NCBI RefSeq assembly: GCF_910592395.1
Contig: NC_088325.1
Span: 7,471,501-7,535,500, forward strand
Reading direction: 5' to 3'
Source of the DNA: Lineus longissimus
Taxonomy: Eukaryota > Nemertea > Pilidiophora > Heteronemertea > Lineidae
DNA length: 64,000 nucleotides
The position numbers and the translations under genes are program-made. The first letter of the stretch is position 1. Every line of letters starts with the position of its first letter. The notes under the pieces are model-generated. The model ran no database searches, was not told the origin of the DNA, and worked only from the letters and a program-made list of their open reading frames with translations. This document shows positions 1 through 11,238 of this stretch, piece after piece.

Positions 1-60
1 TTTGAGTTTTCGATGTCATATTACGATTGTAAATGATCTATACTGTTTTATGAAGCTTCT

Positions 61-363
61 TTGTCATGCCAGTTATTCTCCCGGGAGCTGAACCATTGGT
101 CCGAAAACTACTCCAAAGAAGGACACGTTGGGCGCAATTACATCATCTCAACCCTAGTAGAACTGTACCGGATTACAGGAATGACAAGTGCAGTTAGGAA
201 GGTATTAAATGACTGTGTATTGTACAAGAAGAACCAAGCCAGCCTTAAGACCCAGAAGATGAGAAACCTACCCATCGATAGAATTTTTGACAAGAGCATT
301 TGAAAATTCAGGAGTAGATTACTTTGGACCGTTGCATATCAAAAGAAAGGGCAAGTTACACTA
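61..363 (+). pseudogene. BEL/Pao retrotransposon integrase fragment (decayed)
   Basis: The translation resembles the N-terminal zinc-binding part of BEL/Pao integrase: a GHVGRNYI motif, a block ending SAVRKVLNDC, then LPIDRI. In a different frame just beyond the stop at 301-303 comes GVDYFGP, which in intact elements begins the catalytic core. The usual CxxC of the zinc module reads CVLY here, so the second Cys is lost. There is therefore at least one frameshift, a missing zinc ligand and a stop soon after (about 361). No LTR was identified, and the element is cut by the window edge and by decay. Family assignment rests on motif recognition only. Confidence 0.7.
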
Positions 364-1733
364 ATTATGAGTCTTGCCTCAAAATTTAAGTGGATACATC
401 ATTCACACAGTTCCTAAAAATTTCAACAAAAACTATTAAACATTCAACAAATTAAACCCATCGAGGTTGCATGACGAAGGCCAAAATTTAATACCAACCT
501 CCACTCTGTCAAACTACATGATATTAAGAACAGAAGATAAGCATAGATAATACACCCACAAAAACAGCCCAAAACAATGAATCCAAACAATTCGCACTTG
601 TCAAATATATTTATGTTTACATCATTTGCATTGCCACATGACCTCCAACGCGACGCTTACAGGCAATGATTTATTGTGGCCATGACCATGCCGATCTCAT
701 TATCTGTGAAGGTGAACATTGTGCCATCAGCGATGGATCAGTAGTGCCAAAGTGCCTCCGGCGGCACATTAAGAAGTGATATATTTCAATGGGAATTGTA
801 TCACTATAATCTTTGGGTAGTCTACTTTCCGATAATATGTGTTTGGAAGAATAAAATTAATTATTTTGTCAACAACTTCAGTGCGGGATCCTAATCGACT
901 TGAGAGCAAGAGGTTAAACAGGGAGTTTGAAAGTTCTGGTAGTAACCAGCTACTCAGGAAAAGTAGGAGGCTACCAGGCATTAAGGAGCAAATTTGGGCA
1001 TTTTGAGATCCAGAAAAAGCTTTAGGAAGAGTCATAAATACCAAGGCTAAAAAATTTCGATTTAAAAAAAAACAACAAAACCTCTGACCCCCTCCCCAAA
1101 CGAACATTTTTCGTTTCTTTTGGCTTCACTTTAATTTTGCTACTGCCCCTCACATGGGTGAAAGATGAAGCAGGAGTAACACTAACCACTCTTTATACTG
1201 CCCGATAACAACGTCATCCGTACAGAGAGAATTGTACTAGTTCTACGGTGGTTTCCGGGGTTTCTTTTTTTTGAGGGAAAGAAATCCTCCAGCTTTGTAC
1301 AATTGTCACATGTATGTTTATACATTGTAACCAAGAGGATGCTGGTATTTCATCATCCTGCCAGTGACGTTGCAACCTTCGATATGGCTTGTGTTTGGCA
1401 CTTTTTACCTAATCTGGCATCATTTTGATTGTTGAACGTCAACATCGTCTTCCTCAGAACTCTGGGTTCAACAATCAATAACCCCTAGTTCATTAAACAA
1501 TTCCAATCCCAAAAGTATACAACGTGTTTGGTCTGACCCATTGTTTTCCTTTACTCTCTGGGCCACTCCAACCATATTGGTTTACTTTTAATTTTGAACA
1601 TGTAAGAAATCAATCTATATTGTAATTTATGTTTGAACAAACCCACTGTGTGAGGCTTAAAACTGGACACCTACATTAGATGTCACTAGTTAATCTCAAC
1701 AGTTAAACAGGTGTGCTCATATACAGCGAGTAC
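364..1733. other. No recognised feature (SDHC upstream intron or 5' flank)
   Basis: AT-rich sequence with short stops in all frames. An open frame at 769-1107 on the minus strand has no recognisable motif. Nothing gene-like was seen. Confidence 0.5.
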
Positions 1734-2755
1734 CAGAACTAAGTATTGTTTTTGAGCTGTAGGGTCCAAGTAGGAACCGACGACAAACCACGGACTGTAT
1801 CGTACTGTCGTGTACCGTGCAATGAATTTTTGCGGTCCGACCCGAAAAACTGTACTGTCCAATAAAGTATGTAGTACGAGCCGATAGAAATAACCCCTAG
1901 TACGATTCGGTCTTGCCGGAGTATCGTCTGAACACTGCACGAAGGCACGAAATGATCCGATACGATACTAACCGGCACAGGCCGACCCACCTCACCATTT
2001 GTTTACACTGCCATTTTTTTCGCTAAATGGCGACTTGGTTAATCACTGGATCGGTCTCCATCTCAACTGTTGGACTCGCCTGGAGAAATTCCCAAAATCA
2101 TTACACGAAAAACTTATATTAGCCATGTGCTCGATGTTTACTAATTGACCTCACCCATATTGCCCAATCATTGCCCAATCATTGCTCGACTGACGAGCTG
2201 GCGCTGGTCGCGAGTGGGATATACTTTGATTGAAAACATGTCATAGCTTCAAATGAGTCAAACGTGATAATTGTTGGCTAAAGCTAGAATATGTGCTAAT
2301 ATTTATGGATAAGTTTGTAGCTTGATAAAACGTACCCATTTTGCCCTGTTGTCAAAAAAGTGAATGTCAACTTTCCCGTAAATTCTTCATGGTAAACACA
2401 CTTCAATTTCCCGCAGAATTACGTCAGACAAAATGAACCAATCAACACTGGAAACTTATAAGGATGATTGGTCAATTTGTAGTACGATACAACAGGAGCC
2501 GTTGATTTAATTTTTTTGTCAGGAACCAGTAGACAACATGTCGATTACGATCCGAAGTCAGCTACGGTCCGAAATTAAACATGATCCGAACAAATAACGA
2601 GTACAACCCAACAATTATGACGATATGAGCCGATGGGATTTAGGTAACGATATATGGTTTGTACTGCGCCCTCATCGGACCAACCTAGGACAGTACAGTG
2701 CTAGGACACGATCACGGTACGATTCAACAACGGTTCGACACAATACTTAGTTCTG
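1734..2755. mobile_element. Non-autonomous DNA transposon with 16-bp TIRs
   Basis: The sequence CAGAACTAAGTATTGT at 1734-1749 recurs as its exact reverse complement at 2740-2755. Inside both ends lie long subterminal zones rich in short motifs such as CGATACGAT, GTACGATTCGG and GGTCCGA. The interior (about 2000-2500) is AT-rich and lacks coding potential. I did not find a convincing target duplication, so the superfamily is undetermined. Confidence 0.55.
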
Positions 2756-3273
2756 TTACTGGCTGTAATCTTGTTGCTAATATTCTTACAGTACAAGGTA
2801 AATATCCAGTCCTTTTCTGGTGCATCTTTTTAGTCCCGCCTGATTCTGTAGAAGTTTTTTCGAGCTGTCTTAATATTTGTTGATGTCTGGTCAAATTTAA
2901 GTGCCATGGAAGCTGTACAAATCCTAGTTTACCAAGTATACTTACAATGTGCTAAGGCCAAAATGCTCTAGTTTGTTTACTTGAACATTTACACCACGGT
3001 TCAATGTCCTTGGAGCAGTGCCAAGATTTTTATCCAGCTTCAAATGTTCGATACTCAAAAACTAAGCCTTCAAAACACATCATGCGGTTTTCGACATTAG
3101 GTAAAAGATTCATCATAATCCATTTGTGGTACAATTTTAATGTACTTGGGTCACTTGCATCCATTTATCCACTGTTTTAACTGATCTCTTCTTGGTAAAA
3201 ATTTACTATCATTGATGCGCTGCGTCTCGACCAATCAAATGCGCATAGGACATCATGTGATTGACACAGAGAG
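2756..3273. other. No recognised feature
   Basis: AT-rich sequence without recognised coding content or repeats. Confidence 0.4.
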
Positions 3274-3843
3274 TTGATTGATTATCGTCATTGCATTGTC
3301 GTGGGAAACATATGCCTCAGTCGTATTTCAAAAAGCGAGGTTTCGCTCGTGGCAAAGTCATGACGTTTGACGTAAAGAAGCACGCTGGGTGCGACACGTC
3401 GTCTGTATAGATTGTTTGTCTCATGTTGTTGAATACAGTGGAACCCTAGTTAGTAGTTGCGCGTACACCATGAAATATTGGTGGACCAATTGCACGTACA
3501 CCACCACATTGCCGCGACAAATTTGTTCGGCAATCCATTGCCGGGCGAATTTGTCCCATGAAGTTTGATGGTCCAAATTCGCCCGGCTTGTTAAAAGCTC
3601 GGCTTTGTCGTGGTGTACCCGCTAATGGATCGGCAATTAGCTAGTTAGATGGTTCGGCGACGGGCGGCGCTTTCGAAATGGCACTGCCACGAGCGAAACC
3701 TCGCTTTTTGAAATACGACTGAGGCATATGTTTCCCACGACAATGCAATGACGATAATCAATCAATTGTCGTGGTGTACCCGCTAATGGATCGGCAATTA
3801 GCTAGTTAGATGGTTCGGCGACGGGCGGCGCTTTCGAAATGGC
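3274..3843. repeat. 81-bp inverted arms with 78-bp direct duplication
   Basis: Left arm 3274-3354 is a near-perfect reverse complement of right arm 3685-3765. A 78-bp sequence at 3605-3682 is repeated directly at 3766-3843, so it flanks the right arm on both sides. Between the arms, 3542-3592 holds a smaller hairpin built on CCGGGCGAATTTG and its complement. The whole looks like a MITE that suffered a local duplication. No coding capacity is seen. Confidence 0.7.
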
Positions 3844-4375
3844 GCTTTCTGCGCATGCAATTTATTGTTTGCGCGCCATCTGTTGCCGGATTTTATAACT
3901 AGCTGCATCTTTGGTGTGTGCGCTTGGTGGATTTTCGATGGTGCGGCATTGGTTCGCGAACCAAGATTGGTGGTCCATTTTCAGGTGTGGAAGTGGAACC
4001 CTGGTTTATATAACACAACCACGCATGGAACCGAGTTGGAATGGTTGTGTAACCGGGTGGACGTGCAAATAACTGAACTTATTTCAGTGAATGCAAAATT
4101 GTACCGATATTTTACAGACTGATATCACAACTGTTATTGTCAAAATAAACACATATTTTTCAATTGATTATTTGCCTTGTCTCCGTCTTTCCGCTTCATC
4201 CCATGCCGCATTTAACATGCAACACCCCCTCCTCACAGAGTTTAAAACAAGGGCGGTGTTCAAATTGACTCAAAAATTCCATTTCTAGTAACCAATTTAT
4301 GTTCCCTAACTGCCTGAAATATCTCATTATCCACTTTTACAATTTGTGTCTGATACAATATTTCATCATTTTCAG
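3844..4375 (+). other. Intron sequence upstream of the first visible SDHC exon
   Basis: No feature recognised apart from the polypyrimidine tract and TTTTCAG acceptor at its right end. I searched here and to the left for the preceding SDHC exon (expected to encode an RPLSPHxxIY-like motif) and did not find it. Confidence 0.5.
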
Positions 4376-4437
4376 ACCTCAGCTGACTTCAGTTCTGTCC
4401 TTGATACACAGAGGCTCTGGTATTCTAATGGGGTTAG
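4376..4437 (+). CDS. SDHC: SDHC exon (equivalent to vertebrate exon 4), succinate dehydrogenase cytochrome b560 subunit
   Basis: This internal exon encodes part of the heme- and ubiquinone-binding membrane anchor of mitochondrial complex II (inner membrane). It is bounded by a pyrimidine-rich acceptor ending in TTTTCAG and by a perfect donor GTAAGT. It starts on the third base of a codon and ends on the first base of the next. The 20 complete codons include SLIHRGSG, the family signature that reads SICHRGTG in human. In that family the Ser and Arg of the motif line the ubiquinone site. Length (62 nt) and phase equal the human exon as I recall it. The open frame continues on both sides only as intron translation. 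The next exon lies 26.8 kb downstream, and a DIRS element begins about 300 bp after the donor. Confidence 0.93.
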
Positions 4438-4759
4438 GTAAGTCATGGGATTCTTTAAAAGTCCTTAGTGATCCAAATAATAATAACATAGCATGCATAA
4501 AAAGGCTGTTGAAAAACAAAGTTCTGTTCAGTACATACATTTTAAAAACACATTTGATGTGAAAGGAAATTTGTAAACGTCATTGCTTCATTTTCAAACG
4601 TCATGTCAAAATGCAGCTAAAAAATCACTTGGAAACCATGCTGAATGCATTGTAGCTGTCTTCGTGCCCAAACTGCACATAATGAACGTGCAGTTCACCC
4701 TTGATACTGCTACTGTCATCCCGAGACACCAAAATTGCCAATTTTGTGTCATTCAAACT

Positions 4760-4928
4760 CACCTATGGAACACTTTTGCATGTTACTCCATTTGGGCTCA
4801 AACACAAGAGTATCCCTTTAATTTTCTAAAGGGAGAACTGAGTTAACAGCTCGGCCGCCAGGCGGCGCCCTGACCGATCCCGCGAGATCGCGCCGATCTC
4901 ATGCCGCCATATTCAGTCTTTACTCTTG
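4760..4928. repeat. DIRS left inverted terminal repeat
   Basis: This segment runs from ACCTATGGAACACTTTTGCA to TAGTCTTTACTCTTG-like sequence (ATTCAGTCTTTACTCTTG here). It is an almost exact reverse complement of 11067-11238. It contains the GC-rich core GCTCGGCCGCCAGGCGGCGC. The outermost 19 bases (4741-4759) are not shared with the right end but are complementary to the ICR. Confidence 0.93.
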
Positions 4929-5223
4929 TGCTTCTACGAAGCACATCGTTTTTTCAAAGGTGCCGTGAATTCGATTTAAAACCAAATTCAACCAGCCAAG
5001 TCTAGACGATTTTTGGGTTCATTCACCTACGGAGTAGACCGCCAAACTAATCTTGGCATTAGTATTGTCCAGTCTATTTAATTATAGACATTTTCTTAGC
5101 TAGCTTAGTCGACCCGGCTCAATTATTTTGATCTTGGTAGGGTAGAGTTAAGTAGGCTATTCTCCGCTCTATTGTAATGAACAAGACTCAGATCCATTGC
5201 AATAGTGTTTAATTCAAGTAGGC

Positions 5224-7496
5224 ATGTATTCCTTTCCATTAATTATTGCGTCCTTTCTGGCCTACTTGGGGTTCCCAGTGTTTTTATTGTCATTAGTACC
5301 ATTTTTTATATGGCGTACCCCTCCGACGGCATCCTTTGTCTCACCACAAAGGAATGCGTCTCGTGGCGGGAAACGGGCCGCGAAGACACCTAAACCCTCT
5401 TTCGGTTCCGTTTCCGGGCATATAACCCGGAGGTCTAGCAAACCTCCCGCCACCACCCCTTCCGTCAGCCGAGTTCCGGTTCCGGCCGCGGCTGCGAAGG
5501 ATGCGGGATCTGACATTATTAATGTCTGTGGTCCCAAGGGAGACTTACATCCAATAAGTCGCCAAGGGTTTAATATACCCGGGACCTCAGGGAACCTTCC
5601 GGTTCCTCTGTCGTCCGCTCCCCCGAGTACAAGCCCTTTGTACCCGCGGGAGCACCCTGCTTCCGGACCGCCGATTGCAGTTCCGGTTACTGACGCGGGT
5701 TCCCGTTTTTCAGTAACCGAAGACTCTACTGGGGGTTTTTCTCAGTCTTTACTGCGAAATAACCCCAGTCCTCACGGACACAGTAGAGTAGGGCCGGACT
5801 TTATAACGCCACCTCCGAAACGCCATGCGTCTTCGGTAACAGCGTTTCCGCCCTCCGTACCTCCTTCTAAAAGGGCATCCGGTAGCTCCATACCCGCGAT
5901 GGAGTTACGGGCATTTCCGGTTTCGGACTTCGTCCTACGGGAAATGCAGGCACCTTCCTACGTTGGCCAACCTCTTGGGTGGAACCAACCGGAAGTGCCA
6001 CCCCCTCCTCGTAGCAGAGGCGTCGTTCCCAGGGAACGAGCTACGCAGAGAGGACATCTGAACTCTGGTTCAGAATATGGGCATCTTCCCCTTCCGGAAG
6101 ACCCATACGCCCGTACATACGGCTTCCAGGGTTCGCTTATGCGCTCACCCTCGCCTCAACCGCCCGTCGTTGAGAGAAGCCGCACGTCGGGTCCGGAACC
6201 CGAGTCGGGACAGCAACTGTCCCAGCTCATCCAGATGGTAGCAGGTCTTACTGATAGACTCAGCCATCTGGAGCAGGGTTCCGGTTCCTCTGGTGCGCCT
6301 GGTCCCATCGGATACCCACCATCCGACTCCTCTATTTTAGAGGAATTTTCTGAGAACGCTCCCCCAATCAGGAGGAGCTGTCACCAGAGGAGGCCAGTAT
6401 CTTGTCGGATATGAGGACACTCAGATCCTTGATCAGAGCGTACCTCCCGCAGGATCTGTGCCCTACCCCGCCGGAACTGCCAGCCTTGTCAACACCGACC
6501 TTTTCACTCTGGGGACAGGAAGTGGATCCCAATCCACAGGTTTCTCAAGGCTCCACTCGGGCACTTGAATTCCTTCCTCCCTCCCCGTCGGTGGTAGCAG
6601 TCTCTGAACTTTTGGAGCGTACAATCAGAGACTCACAAGGCGCCCACCAACGTACTTCCATCCCTGTCCTTCCGGCAGTCGGACCGGAAGCTTGGTGTAA
6701 ACCGGGGAAGTTGTTCACGGCACAACTTCCTCCCGTTAGGCAGTACCGCGCTGACTATTATCGAGTCAGCTCGGCCGGCTGTCCAGCTGCAGCATCGACT
6801 TCCATATTAAAGGATGATTTACTGCTGGACCAACTCGTGCCTAGGGTGACCTCCTCCTCGGCTTACCGAGACCTTAGAGCACAAGAGGGTCTGGCCAAAA
6901 ACACGTTAGCGGTGCTCTCCTACGCAGAGCACACTAACCTGGCCCTAGCCAGATCCCTAAAAGATAATGAGTCACTATCTGATGACACAAAATCGCTTGT
7001 GACATTCTTGTCACATTCGATTAGGCACGCTATTGCTCTGTCCGCCAAGACCGCAGCAAATAGCGTCCTACTCCGTAGAGACGCCGCACTGGGCTCGCTC
7101 AATGTCATCAGATCCCTCCAGCTGGAAGGGGCCTTAAGAACCGCTCCTATGGACGGTTCTTTCCTGTTCGCAGATTCTGTACAAGAGGCGGCTCAAGCAC
7201 AGAAAGATTGGGACAAATTATATGCCCCCACTGCGACACAGAGGGCCAAGACCTCTCTACCTAACGCTAGAAAGATAGAGAGGCCCCAGCAGGCATCGGG
7301 TTCAATCCCGTACGCCAGGCAGGTCCTGCCTAGGCCTAGGCCTACCCCGCCTAGTCAGCCTGCTCCTGCTGGATCCTTCCGACGGGACGCGGAGGGTCAC
7401 CGGACTGGAAAGAGGAAAAATACTTCCTCTAACCAGGGTGGATCCGGTCCGACTAAGCACTCCTTTCGCCCAAGGGGTGCTGGCCGGAAGAGGTGA
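5224..7496 (+). CDS. DIRS Gag-like protein, one frame break at ~6370
   Basis: Two open frames make up the first DIRS protein: 5224-6414 (frame 1) and 6402-7496 (frame 3). The N-terminal part is Pro/Ser/Arg-rich and low complexity after a hydrophobic stretch, so the true start could be downstream of the first Met. The second part has a helical block (SIRHAIALSAKTAANSVLL) characteristic of DIRS Gag and a basic tail (RPRGAGRKR). The frames join near 6362-6370, where one missing base in a run of five C explains the break. The shift is equivalent to -1. The 3' end overlaps the RT frame by 59 nt. The role is presumed RNA binding and particle assembly. Confidence 0.8.
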
Positions 7497-9602
7497 CTCC
7501 CCCCTCCTTTCTCCTCCCGGACGCAAAAAGGAGCCGACTCCGGTAGTCGGGGGCCGTCTGCAAAAATTTGCAGACATTTGGGACGATTGGTGCCCAAAGG
7601 GGTCCCCAGTCCCAAACATGTTGAGGTACGGAGTGAAACTAGATTTCAACCGTACCCCCCCCCCGACTACCATATATCCAACCCCAGTTCAGCCACCGAA
7701 GGACCCAGTCAAGGCCTCTGCCCTCCAAGCAGAGGTCGCGACATTACTGGAGAAGCAAGCTATCCAGGTCCTTCAAGATCCATGCTCCCCCGGCTTTTAC
7801 AGCCACGTTTTCTTGGTTCCCAAGAAAGCAGGGACATGGAGGCTGATCATAGACCTTTCCAGGTTAAACACCTTCTTGAATGTTCCTCATTTCAAGATGG
7901 AAACCACCAGGTCTATAGCAACGGCGATACAGCCCAACGATTGGGCGGTATCGATGGATTTAACGGATGCGTACTTACATGTACCGATCCATCCAGACTA
8001 TCAACACTTCCTTCGATTCCATTACGAAGGAAAGACGTATCAATTCAGGGCCCTGCCGTTCGGTCTGGCATCGGCACCCCTAATTTTTACGATGATAGTC
8101 ACAGCCTTTGTCGCTCCCTTTCACGTGATGGGGTTCAAGCTCCATCACTACCTAGACGATTGGCTACTCCGTTGCAAATCGCGGGAACTACTACTGCAAC
8201 AACTTCAGGTTCTAAAGCAAAAAGTAGTTTCCGCAGGTTGGATTATCAACGAAACAAAGTCAGAATTCATACCATCCCAAGACTTCGTTTACGTTGGAGT
8301 TCGGTTCCTTACGGCCATAGGGAAAATGCTGCCCCCCTAGACAGGATAAAGAAAATTCTTCATCTCGTCGCAGAATTCAGAGGAAGGACTCAAGCTCCCG
8401 CAAGGCGATGCTTGAGCCTTTTGGGACTTCTGAATTCGGCAGCAGTCCAAATTCCCCTTGGCCCTCTATATATGCGTCCCATCCAGATGTTTCTAATGTC
8501 TCTATGGAAACCCCACAGGGACCCATTGGACAAGTTGGTATTGATACCTCAATACCTACTCAAGAACGTCTGGAACTTCTGGGAGTCGGAGACTCGTCTC
8601 CAAAGCGGTGTAGATCTTGCTCCACCGCCCCCAGAAGTGTCCCTGTTCACAGATGCTTCCCTACTAGGGTGGGGAGCACATCTGAACAACGGGCACATGT
8701 CCATAAGGGGTCTATGGACAAGGGAGGAGACCATTCTTCCAATAAATATATTGGAAATGAAGGCTGTCCTTCTTGCTATGAGGGCTCTTTCCCTTCGCCT
8801 GAAGAATCGGAGAGTAACCCTGTTCTCCGACAATTCTACAGTAGTAGCATATGTCAGGAGACAGGGAGGCACAAAGTCCGGCATTCTTTGCCAGCTAACT
8901 TGGGAGCTTTACCATCTTTGTGCCGACCTTGGAGTATCGATATGTGCCAGACACATACCGGGCAATCGCAACATCCTTGCCGACGCCCTGTCCCGTCAGA
9001 ACAAGCTAGTTCAGACAGAGTGGACACTCCATCAGGAGATTGTAGACGACCTTTGTCGCCTTTGGCAATCTCCGAAGGTAGATCTGTTCGCCACCAGGCT
9101 GAACAATCGCCTTCCCATCTATTACTCTCCACTTCCGGACGAAGAGGCCCTGGAAGTCGACAGCCTTACAGCCTCTTGGGTCGGGCTGAACACATATGCG
9201 TTTCCACCCCTCCCTCTCATCCAACCAGTCCTGAACAAGATCTTGACCAGCCACCCGGTGAGAATAACTCTCATTGCACCTTGCTGGCCAAATCAGGCCT
9301 GGTTCCCAGCCTTGCTGGAGCTCCTGATAGACCACCCCAGGAGTCTTCCTACTTTGAAGCACCTCCTGTGGCACCCCCTGGGGAGATGCTTCCACCAGAA
9401 CCCTGGATTTTTCAAGTTTCACGCCTGGAACTTATCCAGTTGCATCTCCACCAGAGAGGCTTTTCGGACATCGCTGTCAAGCGCATGTCCGCACCTCAAA
9501 GGGGGTCTACCCTTGATGTGTATCAAGGAAAGTGGTCTACCTTCACTTCCTGGTGCAGGGAGAACGGAGTTAATCCGATCTCTCCCTCTATATACAGATT
9601 AG
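7438..9602 (+). CDS. DIRS reverse transcriptase - RNase H - methyltransferase-like polyprotein, one frame break at ~8335
   Basis: The RT domain occupies 7438-8340 (frame 1), with LVPKKAGTWRLIIDLSRLN, LTDAYLHVPI, ALPFGLASAP and the catalytic YLDDWL near 8150. The frame stops at 8340 and continues in frame 3 to 9602. RNase H has a complete acidic set: FTDAS (~8650), LEMKAV, SDNST and ADALSR (~8990). After it comes a KVDLFATRLNNRLP...FPPLPLI...LIAPCWP block (~9076-9330), matching the methyltransferase-like region of DIRS1 elements; this part is inferred. One missing base in the run of six C at 8332-8337 explains the break. Frame 3 then overlaps the recombinase frame. Confidence 0.88.
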
Positions 9603-10492
9603 TTGATTTCCTTATTGAATTATTCACGGAAAGACAACTATCTGTCACGGCTATAAAAGGGTACAAGTCCGCCATCGCTTCTACCCTCCCTGTTTTAAGC
9701 ACCTGGGATCTTCGTTGGGAGGACCAAATAACCCCTCTTTTCAGAGGAATGTTATTAGAGCGTCCTAGACCGGTTCACAACACCCCTAAATGGGACCTTT
9801 CTGTTGTCCTTAAGGTGCTCATGAGGCATCCTTTTGAACCCATGTCTATTTCATCCATGAAATATCTGACACTCAAAACGGTCTTTCTAGTAGCCTTGGC
9901 TACCGCCCAACGGAGATCAGAGCTCCATGCACTTTCTTTTAAGAAGCTGGCTTTTAGAGAGGGAGGGGAGGTTATCCTGGCTTTCATACCAGGATTTCTG
10001 GCGAAGAACCAGGGACCGGCCGCCTCTCGGCCCCCGGTTACTATTCCCTCTCTGTCAGGAACGATCTCTTATGATCTTCCTGACAGAACTTTATGTCCCG
10101 TCAGGGCCCTAAAGTTCTACATAAATAGGACAAAACCTCCCGGTATCCGCCAGGGGAGAGAGCGTTTGTTTTTGTCCTATAAGGAGGGAAGTAAACGAGA
10201 GATAGCGGCCGCCACTATTTCAAGGTGGATTGTGGAGACTATTCGTCTTTCCTACAACACCTTGAAGACTTCCTCTGATCTTCGTGCGCTAGCTAACATC
10301 TCAACGCACGAAGTTAGAGCACTAGCCACCTCCTGGGCTAACTACCGAGGAGTTGCTCTTCAAGAAGTCGTTTCCGCTGCATGTTGGAGTAATCACTCCA
10401 CATTCTCTCGTTTCTACCTACGAGACGTTTCTTCCCTCGTAGATGGCATGCAAACAATCGGCCCGATTGTGTCTGCGGGGCATGTTGTTTGA
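9386..10492 (+). CDS. DIRS tyrosine recombinase (YR)
   Basis: This YR would integrate the circular cDNA. From the Met at 9386 it is 368 residues with no internal stop. The SAM-like N-terminal domain includes DVYQGKWSTFTSWC and TAIKGYKSAI. The catalytic domain shows the expected residues: Arg in ATAQRRSELHALS, His-x-x-Arg in THEVRALATSWA, and the nucleophile Tyr in FSRFYLRD. The frame is open from 8408, but upstream of about 9380 it is the out-of-frame reading of RNase H/MT, so I place the start at the first Met before the domain. It overlaps the preceding frame by about 217 nt, as is usual in DIRS elements. It appears intact. Confidence 0.93.
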   Translation: MLPPEPWIFQVSRLELIQLHLHQRGFSDIAVKRMSAPQRGSTLDVYQGKWSTFTSWCRENGVNPISPSIYRLVDFLIELFTERQLSVTAIKGYKSAIASTLPVLSTWDLRWEDQITPLFRGMLLERPRPVHNTPKWDLSVVLKVLMRHPFEPMSISSMKYLTLKTVFLVALATAQRRSELHALSFKKLAFREGGEVILAFIPGFLAKNQGPAASRPPVTIPSLSGTISYDLPDRTLCPVRALKFYINRTKPPGIRQGRERLFLSYKEGSKREIAAATISRWIVETIRLSYNTLKTSSDLRALANISTHEVRALATSWANYRGVALQEVVSAACWSNHSTFSRFYLRDVSSLVDGMQTIGPIVSAGHVV

Positions 10493-10921
10493 TCCTGGCT
10501 AGATCAAAAAAGGGGGGGAAGCCCGATTGAAGAGTCAAACGCGCATCTTGCGCCATTTTTGATATGCCCCATCTTCAACAATCCAGGCAACCCCTAGTAG
10601 ACTAGAAAGGACGCAATTTCTTATTGTTGTTTAGCAATAACTCATTCTACACCCTTCAACATGCCTTACTTGCTCTAAGCTCTGTTGCCGGAAAGAAGAT
10701 GGTTTTATTACGCAATTCTAGCGCTTTCCGGAGAATGGGTCTATTACTCTCTATAATATGATTGTAATACCGAGATCAAAATACCGGTCCTCCGGTTCTC
10801 CCCATTTCTTTCCCCTGGCGGTCCTCCTTAGCTAATATGCCGGTGGTGCCTCCTGGATGGAACAACAGCTCAGCCTTAGGTAAGTCCTCGTTTCCCACCT
10901 CCAATAGGTTGCTGGGATTCG
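10493..10921 (+). other. DIRS non-coding 3' region between YR and ICR
   Basis: GC-neutral sequence with a G-rich AAAAAAGGGGGGGAAG tract after the YR stop. No coding content is seen. It probably forms the 3' untranslated part of the DIRS transcript. Confidence 0.5.
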
Positions 10922-11019
10922 ATGCAAAAGTGTTCCATAGGTAAGTTTGAATGACACAAAATGCCCATTTCCTTACAAGAAATGGCCATTTTGTTAGTTC
11001 ATACTTACCTATGGAACAC
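10922..11019. repeat. DIRS internal complementary region (ICR)
   Basis: The left half (10922-10966) is complementary to the element's left end including GTGTCATTCAAACT. The right half (about 10955-11019) is complementary to the extreme right end including GAACTAACAAAATGGCCA. The two halves overlap at ATTTTGT, the 7 bases shared by both ends. In DIRS replication models the ICR templates end joining in the circle. Confidence 0.88.
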
Positions 11020-11066
11020 GGCTCTCCCGCCGTCCCCACAAACGGGACATACTCTTTATTAACGCT

Positions 11067-11238
11067 CAAGAGTAAAGACTAAATATGGCGGCATGAGATC
11101 GGCGCGATCTCGCGGGATCGGTCAGGGCGCCGCCTGGCGGCCGAGCTGTTAACTCAGTTCTCCCTTTAGAAAATTAAAGGGATACTCTTGTGTTTGAGCC
11201 CAAATGGAGTAACATGCAAAAGTGTTCCATAGGTAAGT
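11067..11238. repeat. DIRS right inverted terminal repeat
   Basis: Reverse complement of the left ITR with very few differences (for example AAATATGGCGG against the complement of CCGCCATATTC). It is followed by about 47 bp (11239-11285) complementary to the right half of the ICR, giving the unequal ends typical of DIRS elements. Confidence 0.93.

Noticed and set aside
769-1107. 112-codon minus-strand open frame
   Set aside because: No domain, no repeat partner and no splice context. Likely chance in AT-rich DNA.
1-4375. Upstream SDHC exon encoding the RPLSPHxxIY region
   Set aside because: No matching translation next to a GT donor was found on the + strand. It probably lies left of the window.
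6355-8345. Programmed -1 ribosomal frameshifting in the DIRS element
   Set aside because: The direction fits, but the C runs (T-CCC-CCA and G-CCC-CCC) do not allow good re-pairing in the P site and no obvious stimulator was identified. A lost base in a homopolymer is simpler.
5224-10492. Treating the five long overlapping open frames as host genes
   Set aside because: RT (YLDD), RNase H and tyrosine recombinase motifs between ITRs with an ICR identify one DIRS element.
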